Positions 46,193-56,633 of a stretch of 64,000 nucleotides of DNA are shown one piece after another. The notes under the pieces are model-generated. The model searched no databases and was not told the DNA's origin. It worked only from the letters and a program-made list of their open reading frames with translations. A program made the translations under genes and the position numbers. Origin of the DNA: Paenibacillus sp. FSL R5-0912 (GTDB lineage Bacteria > Bacillota > Bacilli > Paenibacillales > Paenibacillaceae); contig NZ_CP009282.1 of NCBI RefSeq assembly GCF_000758605.1, positions 3,534,001 through 3,598,000 of the forward strand, written 5' to 3'. The stretch's first letter is position 1, and each line of letters begins with the position of its first letter.

Positions 46193-48577
46193 ATGAATGA
46201 AATTGTCAGAGATCATCCCCATACAGGTTATCCATTGGCTGAGCAGAAGGCCGCCCGCTACTTAAGCTCACTCCATGATCAGATGAAGAGCCAATCTTAT
46301 GTGACGGCGTTGACGGCGGATATCCATGAATGGAAAAAAAAGCATATCCGGCGCTTCTCCGTGTTGTCCTTGTGGTCACCCGGAAAGAAAAAGCCGGATA
46401 CCCAAGATTATTACCGCTACATCCAATGGCTGAATTACACAGGGAAGCTGGATGATTATCTGGACCGGAGCGTCTCGTACATTTATATGAGGGATCTGGG
46501 TAAGGCACCGGATTCTCCAGATACACAGAAACGGATCAGGAGAACCATCGCTGATCTGAACCAGCATCTGCTGAAGTCTGCCCGCTCAGGCAGTGGAGAA
46601 GTGCCGGATTTCATGAATCTGGACGGGGTATACCGCTGGGCCCAGAAGGAAGGGATAGAAGCTGCAGTGATCTGGGTGTTTGCCAAATTAAGATCTGTAG
46701 CTGCCCATATACCGGAGGGAATGAACGCGGAGCATGCCCAGCGCAAGCTAATCAAGATTATCGTTGGCGTTATTCTGCATGTTATCGAAGAGATGGACGA
46801 TGATACTGCGCCTGTGGAACGCTCCCGGAGATTGGATGAAGCGATCAGGCTTGGCTATTCCTATGGACTGACGTATCCTTTCGTTGACGATCTGCTGGAT
46901 TCAAAGATACTGACGGCTCGTGAGAAAGAACAGTACTCCGAGCTGATCCGTGAGGCACTGCTTACCGGGGTTGTCCCTGGGCTGGGCGGCTGGTCCGGCG
47001 AGAATATGAAGCTGATCGGATACATTCATTCGGAGCTTTCAGAGGCATTCGAGTATATTAAGCAGCAGCAGCGGCCGGAGACACAGCATATCTTTTTCGG
47101 CCAGTCCTATGTTTTTTTTCAGGCTCAGGATAGGGACCGTGTCAAAGTGCTCACCAAGAGGGATTACACTAACGAAGAGCTGTACATCCCCGTTATCTTG
47201 AAGTCATCGTCGTCCCGGCTCATTGCGCGTTCGGTGATTAGTGCGTCTGAGGATGAGGGATTTGAAGAGCGGACCTTCTTTTTTGGCCTATACAATCAGC
47301 TTGCCGATGATTTCGCGGATATGGCCGAGGATATGAGTGATGGAGCCGTAACGCCTTACACTTATTATTTGAAATATCATGAGCAAAGGCCGGATCTGAT
47401 GAATCCTTTTGAATTATACTGGGCGGTGATCTCCAATCTGATCCACAGTGTATACCACTCCGATGCCAAAGCCCGTGAGGTAATACTGGATCGGGCGATT
47501 AACGGGCTCAAACGATACAAAGAACGTGTGGGATCAGATAAATATAATGAGACGATGAGGATTTTTGCACCAGGAAATACAGAGTTTAACAGGCTCATTC
47601 AGATCATGGTAGACAAAGCGGATGAAGTGGACTTTTTTGATAAGCTGCTGCGGGACCGGATGATTGAGCACTTGAAGAAGGATGCCAGGGAGCAGAAGGA
47701 GTTTGCCGATACGTTTAAAAGTGTCCGCAGTCTGATCAATGACGAACTGCTCTTTACCAAGCCACAGGAACTGCCGGCCATGAAGGAGCGGCTGATCGAT
47801 GCGGCCAATTACAGTCTGGAGGGTGACGGCAAGCGGGTGCGTCCGATTCTAACCTGGGTGATGGGTGTGAAGGAATACGGCTTGGAGCCAGCAGCCATAG
47901 TTCCGCTTCTCCGCTCGCTTGAATATATGCATACCGCCTCCCTGATCTTCGATGATCTGCCTTCCCAGGATAATGCCGCTACCCGCAGAGGGCGCACGAC
48001 CCTGCATGAGATTCACAGCAGTGCAGTTGCGGAGTTAACCGGTCTGTATCTGATCCAGAAGGCCATTGGAGAGCAGGCATCGCTTGACCGATTTAAGGCG
48101 GAGACTGTGCTTGCCTTGATCCGTTATTCGGCCCGGAAGGCAGAGGAGATGTGTATGGGCCAGGCGATGGATTTGGATGCAAAAGGCAAAACATTGACGC
48201 TGGAGCAGCTGAATAATGTGTGCTTTTACAAAACAGGAGTGGCCTTTGAGGCGTGTCTGGTCATGCCGGCTATGCTGGCAGAGGTTGGTGAAGCAGAGAT
48301 CGCTGCACTCCAAAAAATCGCTTACCATATGGGGATTGCTTTTCAGATTAAGGATGATTTGCTTGATGTGGAAGGGGATACGCATGTACTTGGTAAGCCT
48401 GTCGGCAACGATGTTGTTAACAATAATTCGAATTTTGTCTCGATTCTTGGTCAAGAAGGGGCCAGTAAAGAGATGTGGGATCACTATTGCAAGGCCAATG
48501 AGGCACTGCGCGGGATCCCGCGTAATATTACCTTCCTGAAGCATCTAATGAATTATGTGGTGAACAGGGAGCGGTAA
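46193..48577 (+). CDS. Two-part isoprenoid synthase: N-terminal class I-like half plus C-terminal polyprenyl diphosphate synthase
   Basis: 794 residues from ATG 46193 (GTG 46184 is an alternative). From about residue 505 to the end it is a typical prenyl diphosphate synthase: GDGKRVRPIL, first Asp motif DDLPSQD (587-593) followed by RRGR, and second Asp motif DDLLD (721-725) in FQIKDDLLDVEGD with GKPVGND. The bacterial-type first motif suggests a short chain (C15-C20). The first 500 residues are all-helical with Asp motifs of their own: DDYLD (87-91), DDLLD (232-236) and DDFADMAED (372-380) in LYNQLADDFADMAEDMSDG, about 140 apart as in class I terpenoid synthases. This suggests a second isoprenoid synthase or terpene cyclase domain. 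Single gene, strongly atypical length. Confidence 0.8.
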   Translation: MNEIVRDHPHTGYPLAEQKAARYLSSLHDQMKSQSYVTALTADIHEWKKKHIRRFSVLSLWSPGKKKPDTQDYYRYIQWLNYTGKLDDYLDRSVSYIYMRDLGKAPDSPDTQKRIRRTIADLNQHLLKSARSGSGEVPDFMNLDGVYRWAQKEGIEAAVIWVFAKLRSVAAHIPEGMNAEHAQRKLIKIIVGVILHVIEEMDDDTAPVERSRRLDEAIRLGYSYGLTYPFVDDLLDSKILTAREKEQYSELIREALLTGVVPGLGGWSGENMKLIGYIHSELSEAFEYIKQQQRPETQHIFFGQSYVFFQAQDRDRVKVLTKRDYTNEELYIPVILKSSSSRLIARSVISASEDEGFEERTFFFGLYNQLADDFADMAEDMSDGAVTPYTYYLKYHEQRPDLMNPFELYWAVISNLIHSVYHSDAKAREVILDRAINGLKRYKERVGSDKYNETMRIFAPGNTEFNRLIQIMVDKADEVDFFDKLLRDRMIEHLKKDAREQKEFADTFKSVRSLINDELLFTKPQELPAMKERLIDAANYSLEGDGKRVRPILTWVMGVKEYGLEPAAIVPLLRSLEYMHTASLIFDDLPSQDNAATRRGRTTLHEIHSSAVAELTGLYLIQKAIGEQASLDRFKAETVLALIRYSARKAEEMCMGQAMDLDAKGKTLTLEQLNNVCFYKTGVAFEACLVMPAMLAEVGEAEIAALQKIAYHMGIAFQIKDDLLDVEGDTHVLGKPVGNDVVNNNSNFVSILGQEGASKEMWDHYCKANEALRGIPRNITFLKHLMNYVVNRER

Positions 48578-48584
48578 GCCCGGA

Positions 48585-49278
48585 CTAATCGATCATCCGT
48601 CTGACCTCATCTGCGACCAGCCCGGGCTCGCTGTACATGATCATATGACCGGATTGCCGGGATTCAGGTTGCTCCCTCAGCAACCATGGTATGAGCTGCC
48701 CGCATAGTGAAATCCTCCTGCCGCTGTTCCTTGTAGACATCCGCTGGCAGAACCTTGCCCGGCTTGCTTCCCATCAGCTTGTATAAGCCGGTTCCGGCAA
48801 GCAGCGGAAGGAGGGTGTTCATCTTGGCGAAATGCTTCACGGAGGCTTCCTCGAAATACAGCCTGCAATGCTCGTCTGTCGGATCGACCAGAACAATTCC
48901 GCGGATGATGGCGGGGTTCCGTGCAGCTACAGTGCGGACGACAGGCCCGCCCCAGCTATGTCCGACGAGAATGAAGGGGCCTGCTCCTAAGCGGTTCAAT
49001 AGGCACATGAGATCATCAGCCATTCTGCTCAGGGTCCTTGGGGCGTGGTCCACGTCACTCTTTCCGCTGCCCGCCCGGTCGTAGACGACGGCCCGCGCGT
49101 ACCTGGCGACTACCGGCTGCACCAGCCCCCAGGCAGAGCGGGACATCCCCATGCCCGATTCGAATACGACAGTTACCGGACCGGATCCGTTCTCCATGTA
49201 ATGGAGCTGAAGCCCGTCCAGTATTTTTATGTAGTGGCTGTTTCCATACGTATGAGATATCGCAGCTGGCAGCTTCAT
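48585..49278 (-). pseudogene. Broken alpha/beta hydrolase gene
   Basis: The 5' part is intact from ATG 49278: GSGPVTVVFESGMGMSRSAW (oxyanion region) and nucleophile FILVGHSWGGPVV, then LVDPTDEH. The frame ends at TGA 48664 after AAHTMVAEG. Beyond it another frame gives ESRQSGHMIMYSEPGLVADE, the catalytic-histidine tail, to a stop at 48585. About 40 residues between are missing and the two pieces are out of frame, so the catalytic His is lost. A Fur-like box lies before the gene. Confidence 0.75.
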
Positions 49279-49294
49279 TTTCCACCCCATCCAT

Positions 49295-49309
49295 TAAGAA
49301 TGATTATCA
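49295..49309. promoter_or_regulatory. Fur-like box before the broken hydrolase gene
   Basis: TAAGAATGATTATCA matches the 7-1-7 Fur consensus at 13 of 15 positions, 17 bases from the start codon. Confidence 0.55.
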
Positions 49310-49381
49310 ATTGGACTCATTGTAAGTGAAGAACGGGGAAAGGACAAGTCCGGGAAAATTCAATTTATATACGCTTAATTG

Positions 49382-49409
49382 TTTACATTTCGTGTAATGT
49401 ATATATACT
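49382..49409 (+). promoter_or_regulatory. Promoter of ddh
   Basis: TTTACA, a 16-base spacer and TATACT in an AT-rich stretch 58 bases before the ddh start. Confidence 0.5.
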
Positions 49410-49466
49410 TATAATTTAAAGGATTCATATCTCCGGGTTAACCGGCAAGGGAGGACTATATTAAAC

Positions 49467-50450
49467 ATGACTTCAAACATCAGAGTTGGGATTGTCGGTT
49501 ACGGGAATTTGGGCAAGGGGGTGCAGCAGGCGATTGAACAAAATCCGGATATGGAGCTTGCAGCTATATTTACCCGCAGAGACCCGCAGCAGCTGGCGGA
49601 GATCACAGGAACAGTTACAGAGCATATATCCGCAGCCGAGCAATACATAGGCAAAATCGACGTAATGATTCTGTGCGGCGGATCAGCAACAGATCTGCCG
49701 GAGCAGACCCCACAGCTGGCCCGGCTGTTTAATACAGTGGACAGCTTTGACACCCATGCCAAAATTCCTGACTTCTTCACTGCCGTGGATAAGGCAGCCC
49801 AAGGCGGCGGGACAGTTAGTGTGATCTCAACGGGCTGGGACCCGGGAATGTTCTCCATGAACCGTCTGCTGATGCAGTCCATCCTGCCGGAAGGTGAGGA
49901 GTATACCTTCTGGGGCACCGGGGTCAGCCAAGGGCATTCGGATGCGATCCGCCGCGTTCCCGGTGTGAAGGCAGGCGTGCAATATACCGTTCCTGTCCAG
50001 GAGGTCATTGACAATATCCGCGGTGGTGAGACCCCGCAGCTGACTACCCGCGAGAAGCACCGCCGCGAATGTTTCGTAGTGGCGGAAGATGGGGCGGACC
50101 GTGAGGCAATCACCCGGAGCATTGTGGAGATGCCGAATTATTTCGCCGATTATGATACAACGGTGAACTTCATTTCGGAGGATGAGCTTGCTGCGAAGCA
50201 TTCCGGCATGCCGCATGGCGGCTTCGTTATCCGTAGCGGTATAACCGGCGGCGGAAGCAAGCAGATTGTCGAATTCGGGTTGAAGCTGGACAGTAATCCG
50301 GAATTTACGGCCAGCGTGCTGGCAGCCTACGCCCGCGCAGCTGTCCGCCTGAAGCATGAAGGCCATAAGGGTGCCAAGACGGTATTCGATATTCCGCTTG
50401 GCCATCTGTCCCCAAAATCGGCAGAGACGCTGCGGCGCGAGCTGCTGTAG
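49467..50450 (+). CDS. ddh: meso-Diaminopimelate D-dehydrogenase
   Basis: NADPH-dependent one-step formation of meso-diaminopimelate for lysine and peptidoglycan. 327 residues: Rossmann start IRVGIVGYGNLGKGVQQAIE, catalytic-site VISTGWDPGMFSMNRLLMQS, WGTGVSQGHSDAIRRVPGVK and HGGFVIRSGITGGG. Length fits the Corynebacterium/Bacteroides enzyme (about 320-326). Its presence means a shortcut beside the usual DAP route. GGGAGG precedes ATG. Monocistronic. Confidence 0.95.
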   Translation: MTSNIRVGIVGYGNLGKGVQQAIEQNPDMELAAIFTRRDPQQLAEITGTVTEHISAAEQYIGKIDVMILCGGSATDLPEQTPQLARLFNTVDSFDTHAKIPDFFTAVDKAAQGGGTVSVISTGWDPGMFSMNRLLMQSILPEGEEYTFWGTGVSQGHSDAIRRVPGVKAGVQYTVPVQEVIDNIRGGETPQLTTREKHRRECFVVAEDGADREAITRSIVEMPNYFADYDTTVNFISEDELAAKHSGMPHGGFVIRSGITGGGSKQIVEFGLKLDSNPEFTASVLAAYARAAVRLKHEGHKGAKTVFDIPLGHLSPKSAETLRRELL

Positions 50451-50628
50451 GCTGGCGAAGAGTGAGCAACGGGCATGCTGGTGGGAGCAGCCGGCTGCTG
50501 TGATGACGATGATCTGGCCGGGGCTCGCCCGGGGGAGACCCTGATCCTGCTTAAAAAGCACAGCAGTTGGAACAACGGTCCGTTCGCGGAGCGTTCTCAC
50601 CACGAGTTTATGTGTATCTTATACTCAA

Positions 50629-50678
50629 AAAACTAGGGGTGTCTCAAGCAGCCATTTCATGGCCTTTGAGACACCCCT
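50629..50678 (-). terminator. Long hairpin, ddh-gdhA region
   Basis: AGGGGTGTCTCAA pairs perfectly with TTGAGACACCCCT (13 bp) around an 18-base loop; six T follow on the minus strand after AG, none on plus. Confidence 0.6.
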
Positions 50679-50699
50679 TCTGCAGGTTCTGCTGGAATC

Positions 50700-50731
50700 A
50701 AAAAAAAATCAGAGGTAGAAGTACCTCTGAT
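50700..50731 (-). terminator. Terminator reading leftward (gdhA side)
   Basis: ATCAGAGGTA pairs perfectly with TACCTCTGAT around a 4-base loop; an unbroken run of at least eight T follows on the minus strand. It lies 265 bases beyond the gdhA stop, implying a long 3' region or a lost gene. Confidence 0.75.
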
Positions 50732-50801
50732 CCATAGGGAGTGGAAGGAACCGGACAAACACGGTTACTAAATAAGCTGGACGAAATAGTCATACTGAAA
50801 T

Positions 50802-50870
50802 CCTGCACGAAATACAACATTTCCTTCAGAATATCGGGTCTAATCAAGAATTGTTGTATAAAAAGCAGCA
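50802..50870. repeat. Inverted TGCA-N5-TACAACA repeat element
   Basis: CTGC-N5-ATACAACA (from 50802) and TGTTGTAT-N5-GCAG (to 50868) are inverted copies about 30 bases apart. The unit matches the copy at 5018-5035. Confidence 0.5.
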
Positions 50871-50995
50871 TTTTCCACGTAATCAAGCGCAGGTAGCTTT
50901 ACACATATAGCAACAGATCGATTGCGGGTAGTCCATACAACTCGCTGTAATAACCAAAGCTTGTTCCGCCCGCCATTAATCTGCTGCTTATTTAG

Positions 50996-52450
<1,455 letters not shown>

Positions 52451-52615
52451 CTATAAAACCTAACATCAATTTACCAATCAATTATTTTTGGTGTGGTCAT
52501 TAAGAAATTCTATGAACCTTACATGCGATGCCAGATATAGCTTGTGAAAGGACTGATTTGGGCTTCAATATAATGGTAATTATGTTTCAATGTTGTCATA
52601 TCCTTGTCCGTAAAC

Positions 52616-52644
52616 TTTACAAACAGTATCGGAATAGATATAAT
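52616..52644 (+). promoter_or_regulatory. Promoter of the usp-mrp operon
   Basis: TTTACA, a 17-base spacer and a perfect TATAAT. Transcription would start near 52651, giving a leader of about 105 bases that contains a terminator. Confidence 0.75.
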
Positions 52645-52676
52645 TTAAGTATAATTTTTAGGGTTTGAAACAACAG

Positions 52677-52708
52677 AAAGGGGCCTAACGCCAGTAGGCT
52701 CCTTTTGT
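52677..52708 (+). terminator. Leader terminator/attenuator before the usp-mrp operon
   Basis: AAAGGGGCCTA pairs with TAGGCTCCTTT (one G-T pair) around a 7-base loop, followed by TTTTG. It lies between the promoter and the first gene, so read-through must be controlled or partial. No known aptamer was recognised in the short 5' leader. Confidence 0.65.
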
Positions 52709-52759
52709 ATTTCTTGCCCATGTTACAGGAGGGCGAAGGTCATTCACAAGGAAAAAATT

Positions 52760-53368
52760 ATGGTATGCGTTCATTATGGTCCGCACGGGGAGCGTTTGAT
52801 CCGGCGTGGAGTCGAGCTGTCTGAGATGCTGGGGGCACCGCTTTATGTGCTCAATGTGGATAGCTCGGATAGTGATGAATACAATCAAAGCAAAGAAATG
52901 TTCATGGCGGTCTGGAAGCGTCTCGCCGAGGAGGCCGGAGCAGAGTTTATGGTCCGCAAACGCCGGGGCCGCAAGACAACGGATGTAATCGTTGAAGCGG
53001 CAGAAGAGAAGGATGTCACGCAGATTATTATCGGACAATCCGCCCAGACACTGTGGCAGGAGCTGACCAAGCGCAATTTTGTCAATGAGCTGATCAGTAA
53101 AATGAAGATGATGGATCTGCATGTTGTGGCAGTACAGCGGATGCGCGCCGGTCTTGAAGAGACGCATGAAGAAGGTGTAATCTCCTATCTGGTGAAGAAT
53201 GAGGGCGTTTATCAGCTCAGTGATGAGCCGGAAGGTCAGGATTTCATCAAAGGGAAATTTTTTCACGAATTGCACACGGAATTTGAGAATGGCTTATTCA
53301 GAATTGAGCAAGATGGTAAAGCGAGATATTTGCATATCTGCGAGGGGACACTTAGCGATCCCTTATAA
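52760..53368 (+). CDS. UspA-like (KdpD-type) universal stress domain protein
   Basis: 202 residues. The first 130 form a Usp domain like the one in KdpD (MVCVHYGPHGERLIRRGVEL; DVTQIIIGQSAQTLWQELTK). The remaining 70 (VISYLVKNEGVYQLSDEPEG; IEQDGKARYLHICEGTL) are not recognised. ATG 52760 has AAGGA 7 bases upstream. It is the first gene of the transcript that goes on to the Mrp antiporter 66 bases later, so it may tune cation transport; this is inference. Confidence 0.75.
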   Translation: MVCVHYGPHGERLIRRGVELSEMLGAPLYVLNVDSSDSDEYNQSKEMFMAVWKRLAEEAGAEFMVRKRRGRKTTDVIVEAAEEKDVTQIIIGQSAQTLWQELTKRNFVNELISKMKMMDLHVVAVQRMRAGLEETHEEGVISYLVKNEGVYQLSDEPEGQDFIKGKFFHELHTEFENGLFRIEQDGKARYLHICEGTLSDPL

Positions 53369-53433
53369 TCGTTTTTACTTCCAGTAGTATGTACTATTGT
53401 TCACAACTTAATTTGTAGAGTGGAAAAGGAGGC

Positions 53434-56298
53434 TTGCCTTTGCTGCATATAACCGTACTTGTTCCGTTTCTGCTGGCCCTAATGATAGCGCTTCTACGCG
53501 GGCGGATGGCCTGGCTCCACCGGGGTTGGCTAGTACTTGCCGGACCGCTGGCGTTGTTCATTTATTTCTTGACCCGGATTCCTGTCATTAAGGGAGGGGA
53601 CTCCGGATATGAGACTGTATCCTGGATTCCGTCCCTTGGCATTAATCTGGTATTTCATCTGGATGGATTAAGTTTGCTGTTTGCATTGTTAATTACGGGA
53701 ATGGGGATGCTGGTCATCTTCTACTCGATTTATTATCTGGACAAACGCAAAGAAGAACTGACCCCGTTTTATGTATATCTCCTAATCTTTATGGGCGCGA
53801 TGCTCGGGGTGGTAATGTCCGATAACCTGATGGTTCTGTACGGCTTCTGGGAGCTGACAAGTGTATCCTCCTTCCTCCTGATTGCCTATTGGCACCGTAG
53901 ACAGAAGTCACGCTACGGCGCACTGAAGTCGATGCTGATCACGGTCTTCGGCGGTCTGGCAATGTTCGCCGGCTTCCTGATGCTGTATGGCATAACAGGG
54001 ACCTTCAGTATCCGTGAAATCTGGAGCCAGGCCGGGGACATCAGCGGACAAACGCTGTTCATACCGTCGATGATCCTGATTCTGCTGGGGGCTTTCACCA
54101 AATCGGCCCAGTTTCCGTTTCATATCTGGCTGCCGGATGCGATGGAAGCACCGACCCCGGTCAGCGCATATCTGCACTCGGCAACGATGGTCAAAGCAGG
54201 ACTGTATCTGGTCGCGCGTTTCAGCCCGGTGTTTGCGGGGCAACATGAGTGGTTTTGGATTGTGTCGGGCGTCGGCCTGATCACCTTGATCTATGGATCG
54301 ATCCAGGCGATGAAGCAGACGGACCTGAAGGCTCTGTTAGCCTATTCTACAATCAGCCAGCTGGGGCTGATTATGGGATTACTGGGAATGGGATCGGCAG
54401 CTTCATTCTATACGGGCGAAGAGGCTGTGTTCTTTACCGCCGCAACAACGGCTGCCCTCTTTCATTTAATTAATCATGCCATATTCAAAGGTTCGCTGTT
54501 TATGGTGGTCGGGATTGTCGACCATGAGACGAATACACGTGATCTGCGCAAGCTGGGAGGACTGGTGTCACTGATGCCGGTGACCTTCACGGTAGCGCTG
54601 ATCGGCAGCTTCTCCATGGCAGGCCTCCCGCCGTTTGCCGGATTTCTGAGCAAGGAAATGTTCTTCACGGCTGTACTGAATATCAGACAGCTGGATATCC
54701 TCAGCCCGCAATCTTTCTTCACGATCTTTCCGGTGCTGGCCTGGATTGCAAGCATATTTACCTTTGCATACAGCATGATTATGGTTTTCCATACCTTTTT
54801 CGGCAAATACCAGCCCGAGAAGCTGGATAAGAAGCCGCATGAAGCACCGTTTGGGCTGCTGCTTCCTCCGATTCTCCTGGCACTGCTGGCCGTTATCACC
54901 GGCCTGTTCCCGAACATCCTGTCCAAGACATTGATTGTACCGGGAATGAATGCTATTCATCCGCAGCTTGCGGCAAGCTCGCCCTTTTATGTGAACATTT
55001 ATTTCTGGCATGGCTTCACAGCTGAAGTGTGGATGACTCTGGGGGTGATCCTGCTGGGAATTGTCGTATACCGTGTGTATGGCCGGTTAAGTCTGGTCGA
55101 TAAGGAATGGCGCAGCGGGTATACACTCAACCAGGTATACGACGGCAGTATCCGGCTGGTGGAGCGGGTGTCCCGTTCGGTGACAGGGCTATATATGACA
55201 GGCTCCATGCGCCATTATCTGATGTATATTTTCACCTTGATTATTGTTGTAGTTGGCGGTTCATTGCTGTACGCAGACGGAATTACGTTTGGCCAAGGGC
55301 AGTATGCTCCGGTCACCTTCTTTGAAGTCGTGGCAGTGCTGGTCATGCTGACAGGTGCGCTCGCGATTCCGTTCGCCAGGTCCAGGATTGCGGCAATTCT
55401 GTTAACGGGAATGGTAGGGTATATGGTGACATTGCTCTTCATCCTGTTCCGTGCACCCGATCTGGCGCTTACGCAGATGATCGTCGAAGTGGTGTCGGTG
55501 ACGCTGTTCCTGCTCTGCTTCCGGCATTTGCCCCGACTGAAACGGGAGAAGGTCAAATTCCGGGTAAAGATCCCGAAGCTGATTATCGCCGTAGGATTCG
55601 GGGCAACGATGACACTTGTCGCACTGGCAGCGCTTGGGAGCAGTCCGTTCGAGTCCATCTCAAGCTACTACGTGGAGAACAGCTATACCCTCGGCGGCGG
55701 CAAAAATATAGTCAACGTGCTGCTGGTGGATTTCCGCGGCTTTGATACCATGTTTGAGATTACGGTGCTTGGTCTGGCCTCGCTGGCTATCTATTCAATG
55801 ATTAAGCTGCAGCTTGAACCGGGTAGTAAGCCTGATCTGGTCAGAGATGTGCCGGACGATAACAAGCCGCGTTATGCGCGCAGTAACGATGTGCTGCTGC
55901 AGTCTGTGGCCAAAGTGGCCTTCGTGATTATTATTACCTTCTCGCTGTATTTGTTCTTTGCCGGTCATAACCATCCGGGCGGCGGATTTATCGGCGCATT
56001 GATGGCTGCAGCCGGGCTCGTGCTGCTCTCGATTGCGTTCGGTACAGAGTTTGTAGAGAAGGTGCTGCCTGTCGATTACCGTAAGTTAATTGCGGCCGGA
56101 ATTTCTATAGCTTTTCTCACAGGGATAGGTTCCTTTGTATTCGATGTTCCGTTCCTGACCCAGACCTTCGGCTATTTCGAGCTGCCGGTGATGGGCAAGA
56201 CTGAACTTACTACAGCAACACTGTTCGATCTGGGCGTATACCTGTCAGTGATCGGTGTTACCATGAATATCATCTTTACGATCGGGAGGGATAACTGA
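53434..56298 (+). CDS. mrpA: Na+/H+ antiporter subunit A fused to subunit B
   Basis: Proton-pumping-like core of the Mrp cation/proton antiporter. 954 residues. Residues 1-800 are MrpA: the complex I-like antiporter core (LYGFWELTSVSSFLLIAYWH; SAQFPFHIWLPDAMEAPTPV) and its C-terminal extension. From about residue 820 the sequence is a whole MrpB (LFFAGHNHPGGGFIGALMAA; TQTFGYFELPVMGKTELTTA). B. subtilis has these as two genes (about 801 and 143 residues); here they are one frame and no separate mrpB exists. The TTG at 53434 abuts AAGGAGG; TTG 53440 is better spaced but two residues shorter. Confidence 0.93.
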   Translation: MPLLHITVLVPFLLALMIALLRGRMAWLHRGWLVLAGPLALFIYFLTRIPVIKGGDSGYETVSWIPSLGINLVFHLDGLSLLFALLITGMGMLVIFYSIYYLDKRKEELTPFYVYLLIFMGAMLGVVMSDNLMVLYGFWELTSVSSFLLIAYWHRRQKSRYGALKSMLITVFGGLAMFAGFLMLYGITGTFSIREIWSQAGDISGQTLFIPSMILILLGAFTKSAQFPFHIWLPDAMEAPTPVSAYLHSATMVKAGLYLVARFSPVFAGQHEWFWIVSGVGLITLIYGSIQAMKQTDLKALLAYSTISQLGLIMGLLGMGSAASFYTGEEAVFFTAATTAALFHLINHAIFKGSLFMVVGIVDHETNTRDLRKLGGLVSLMPVTFTVALIGSFSMAGLPPFAGFLSKEMFFTAVLNIRQLDILSPQSFFTIFPVLAWIASIFTFAYSMIMVFHTFFGKYQPEKLDKKPHEAPFGLLLPPILLALLAVITGLFPNILSKTLIVPGMNAIHPQLAASSPFYVNIYFWHGFTAEVWMTLGVILLGIVVYRVYGRLSLVDKEWRSGYTLNQVYDGSIRLVERVSRSVTGLYMTGSMRHYLMYIFTLIIVVVGGSLLYADGITFGQGQYAPVTFFEVVAVLVMLTGALAIPFARSRIAAILLTGMVGYMVTLLFILFRAPDLALTQMIVEVVSVTLFLLCFRHLPRLKREKVKFRVKIPKLIIAVGFGATMTLVALAALGSSPFESISSYYVENSYTLGGGKNIVNVLLVDFRGFDTMFEITVLGLASLAIYSMIKLQLEPGSKPDLVRDVPDDNKPRYARSNDVLLQSVAKVAFVIIITFSLYLFFAGHNHPGGGFIGALMAAAGLVLLSIAFGTEFVEKVLPVDYRKLIAAGISIAFLTGIGSFVFDVPFLTQTFGYFELPVMGKTELTTATLFDLGVYLSVIGVTMNIIFTIGRDN

Positions 56299-56633
56299 TG
56301 GAGATCCTTATTGCCCTGGCGATCGGCGTCTTGTTTACCGTAGGTGTATATCTGGTCTTATCCAAAAGCCTGCTCCGCATCCTTCTGGGGACAACACTGC
56401 TGACTCACGGTGTTCATCTGCTGCTGCTGACCATGGCGGGACTTAAGACTGGCGCTTCACCGCTGCTTGGCGAGAAAGCGGAGAGTTATGTCGATCCGCT
56501 GCCGCAGGCGCTTATCCTTACTTCGATTGTAATCAGCTTTGGGGTATCCGCGTTCTTCATCGTGCTGGCTTACCGGGCATACCGCTCGGCAGGCATGGAT
56601 GATGTGGAAGGAAGCAAGGGGGAGAGACCATGA
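56298..56633 (+). CDS. mrpC: Na+/H+ antiporter subunit C
   Basis: 111 residues, three membrane helices, NuoK-like (MEILIALAIGVLFTVGVYLV; YVDPLPQALILTSIVISFGV). The conserved DPLPQALILTAIVI-type motif is clear. Its ATG overlaps the mrpA stop by one base and its end overlaps mrpD by four, typical of a translationally coupled mrp operon. Confidence 0.95.
   Translation: MEILIALAIGVLFTVGVYLVLSKSLLRILLGTTLLTHGVHLLLLTMAGLKTGASPLLGEKAESYVDPLPQALILTSIVISFGVSAFFIVLAYRAYRSAGMDDVEGSKGERP

Larger units (their letters stand above)
50451..50995. other. Intergenic region, ddh to gdhA
   Basis: No supportable gene; the short frames lack ribosome sites and family features. It holds two hairpins reading leftward (50629-50678, 50700-50731) and, at 50802-50870, an inverted pair of the TGCA-N5-TACAACA motif seen near 4966-5035. 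Confidence 0.5.

Noticed and set aside
49827..50603. 258-residue minus-strand frame
   Set aside because: Shadow of ddh running past its end; no recognisable motifs.
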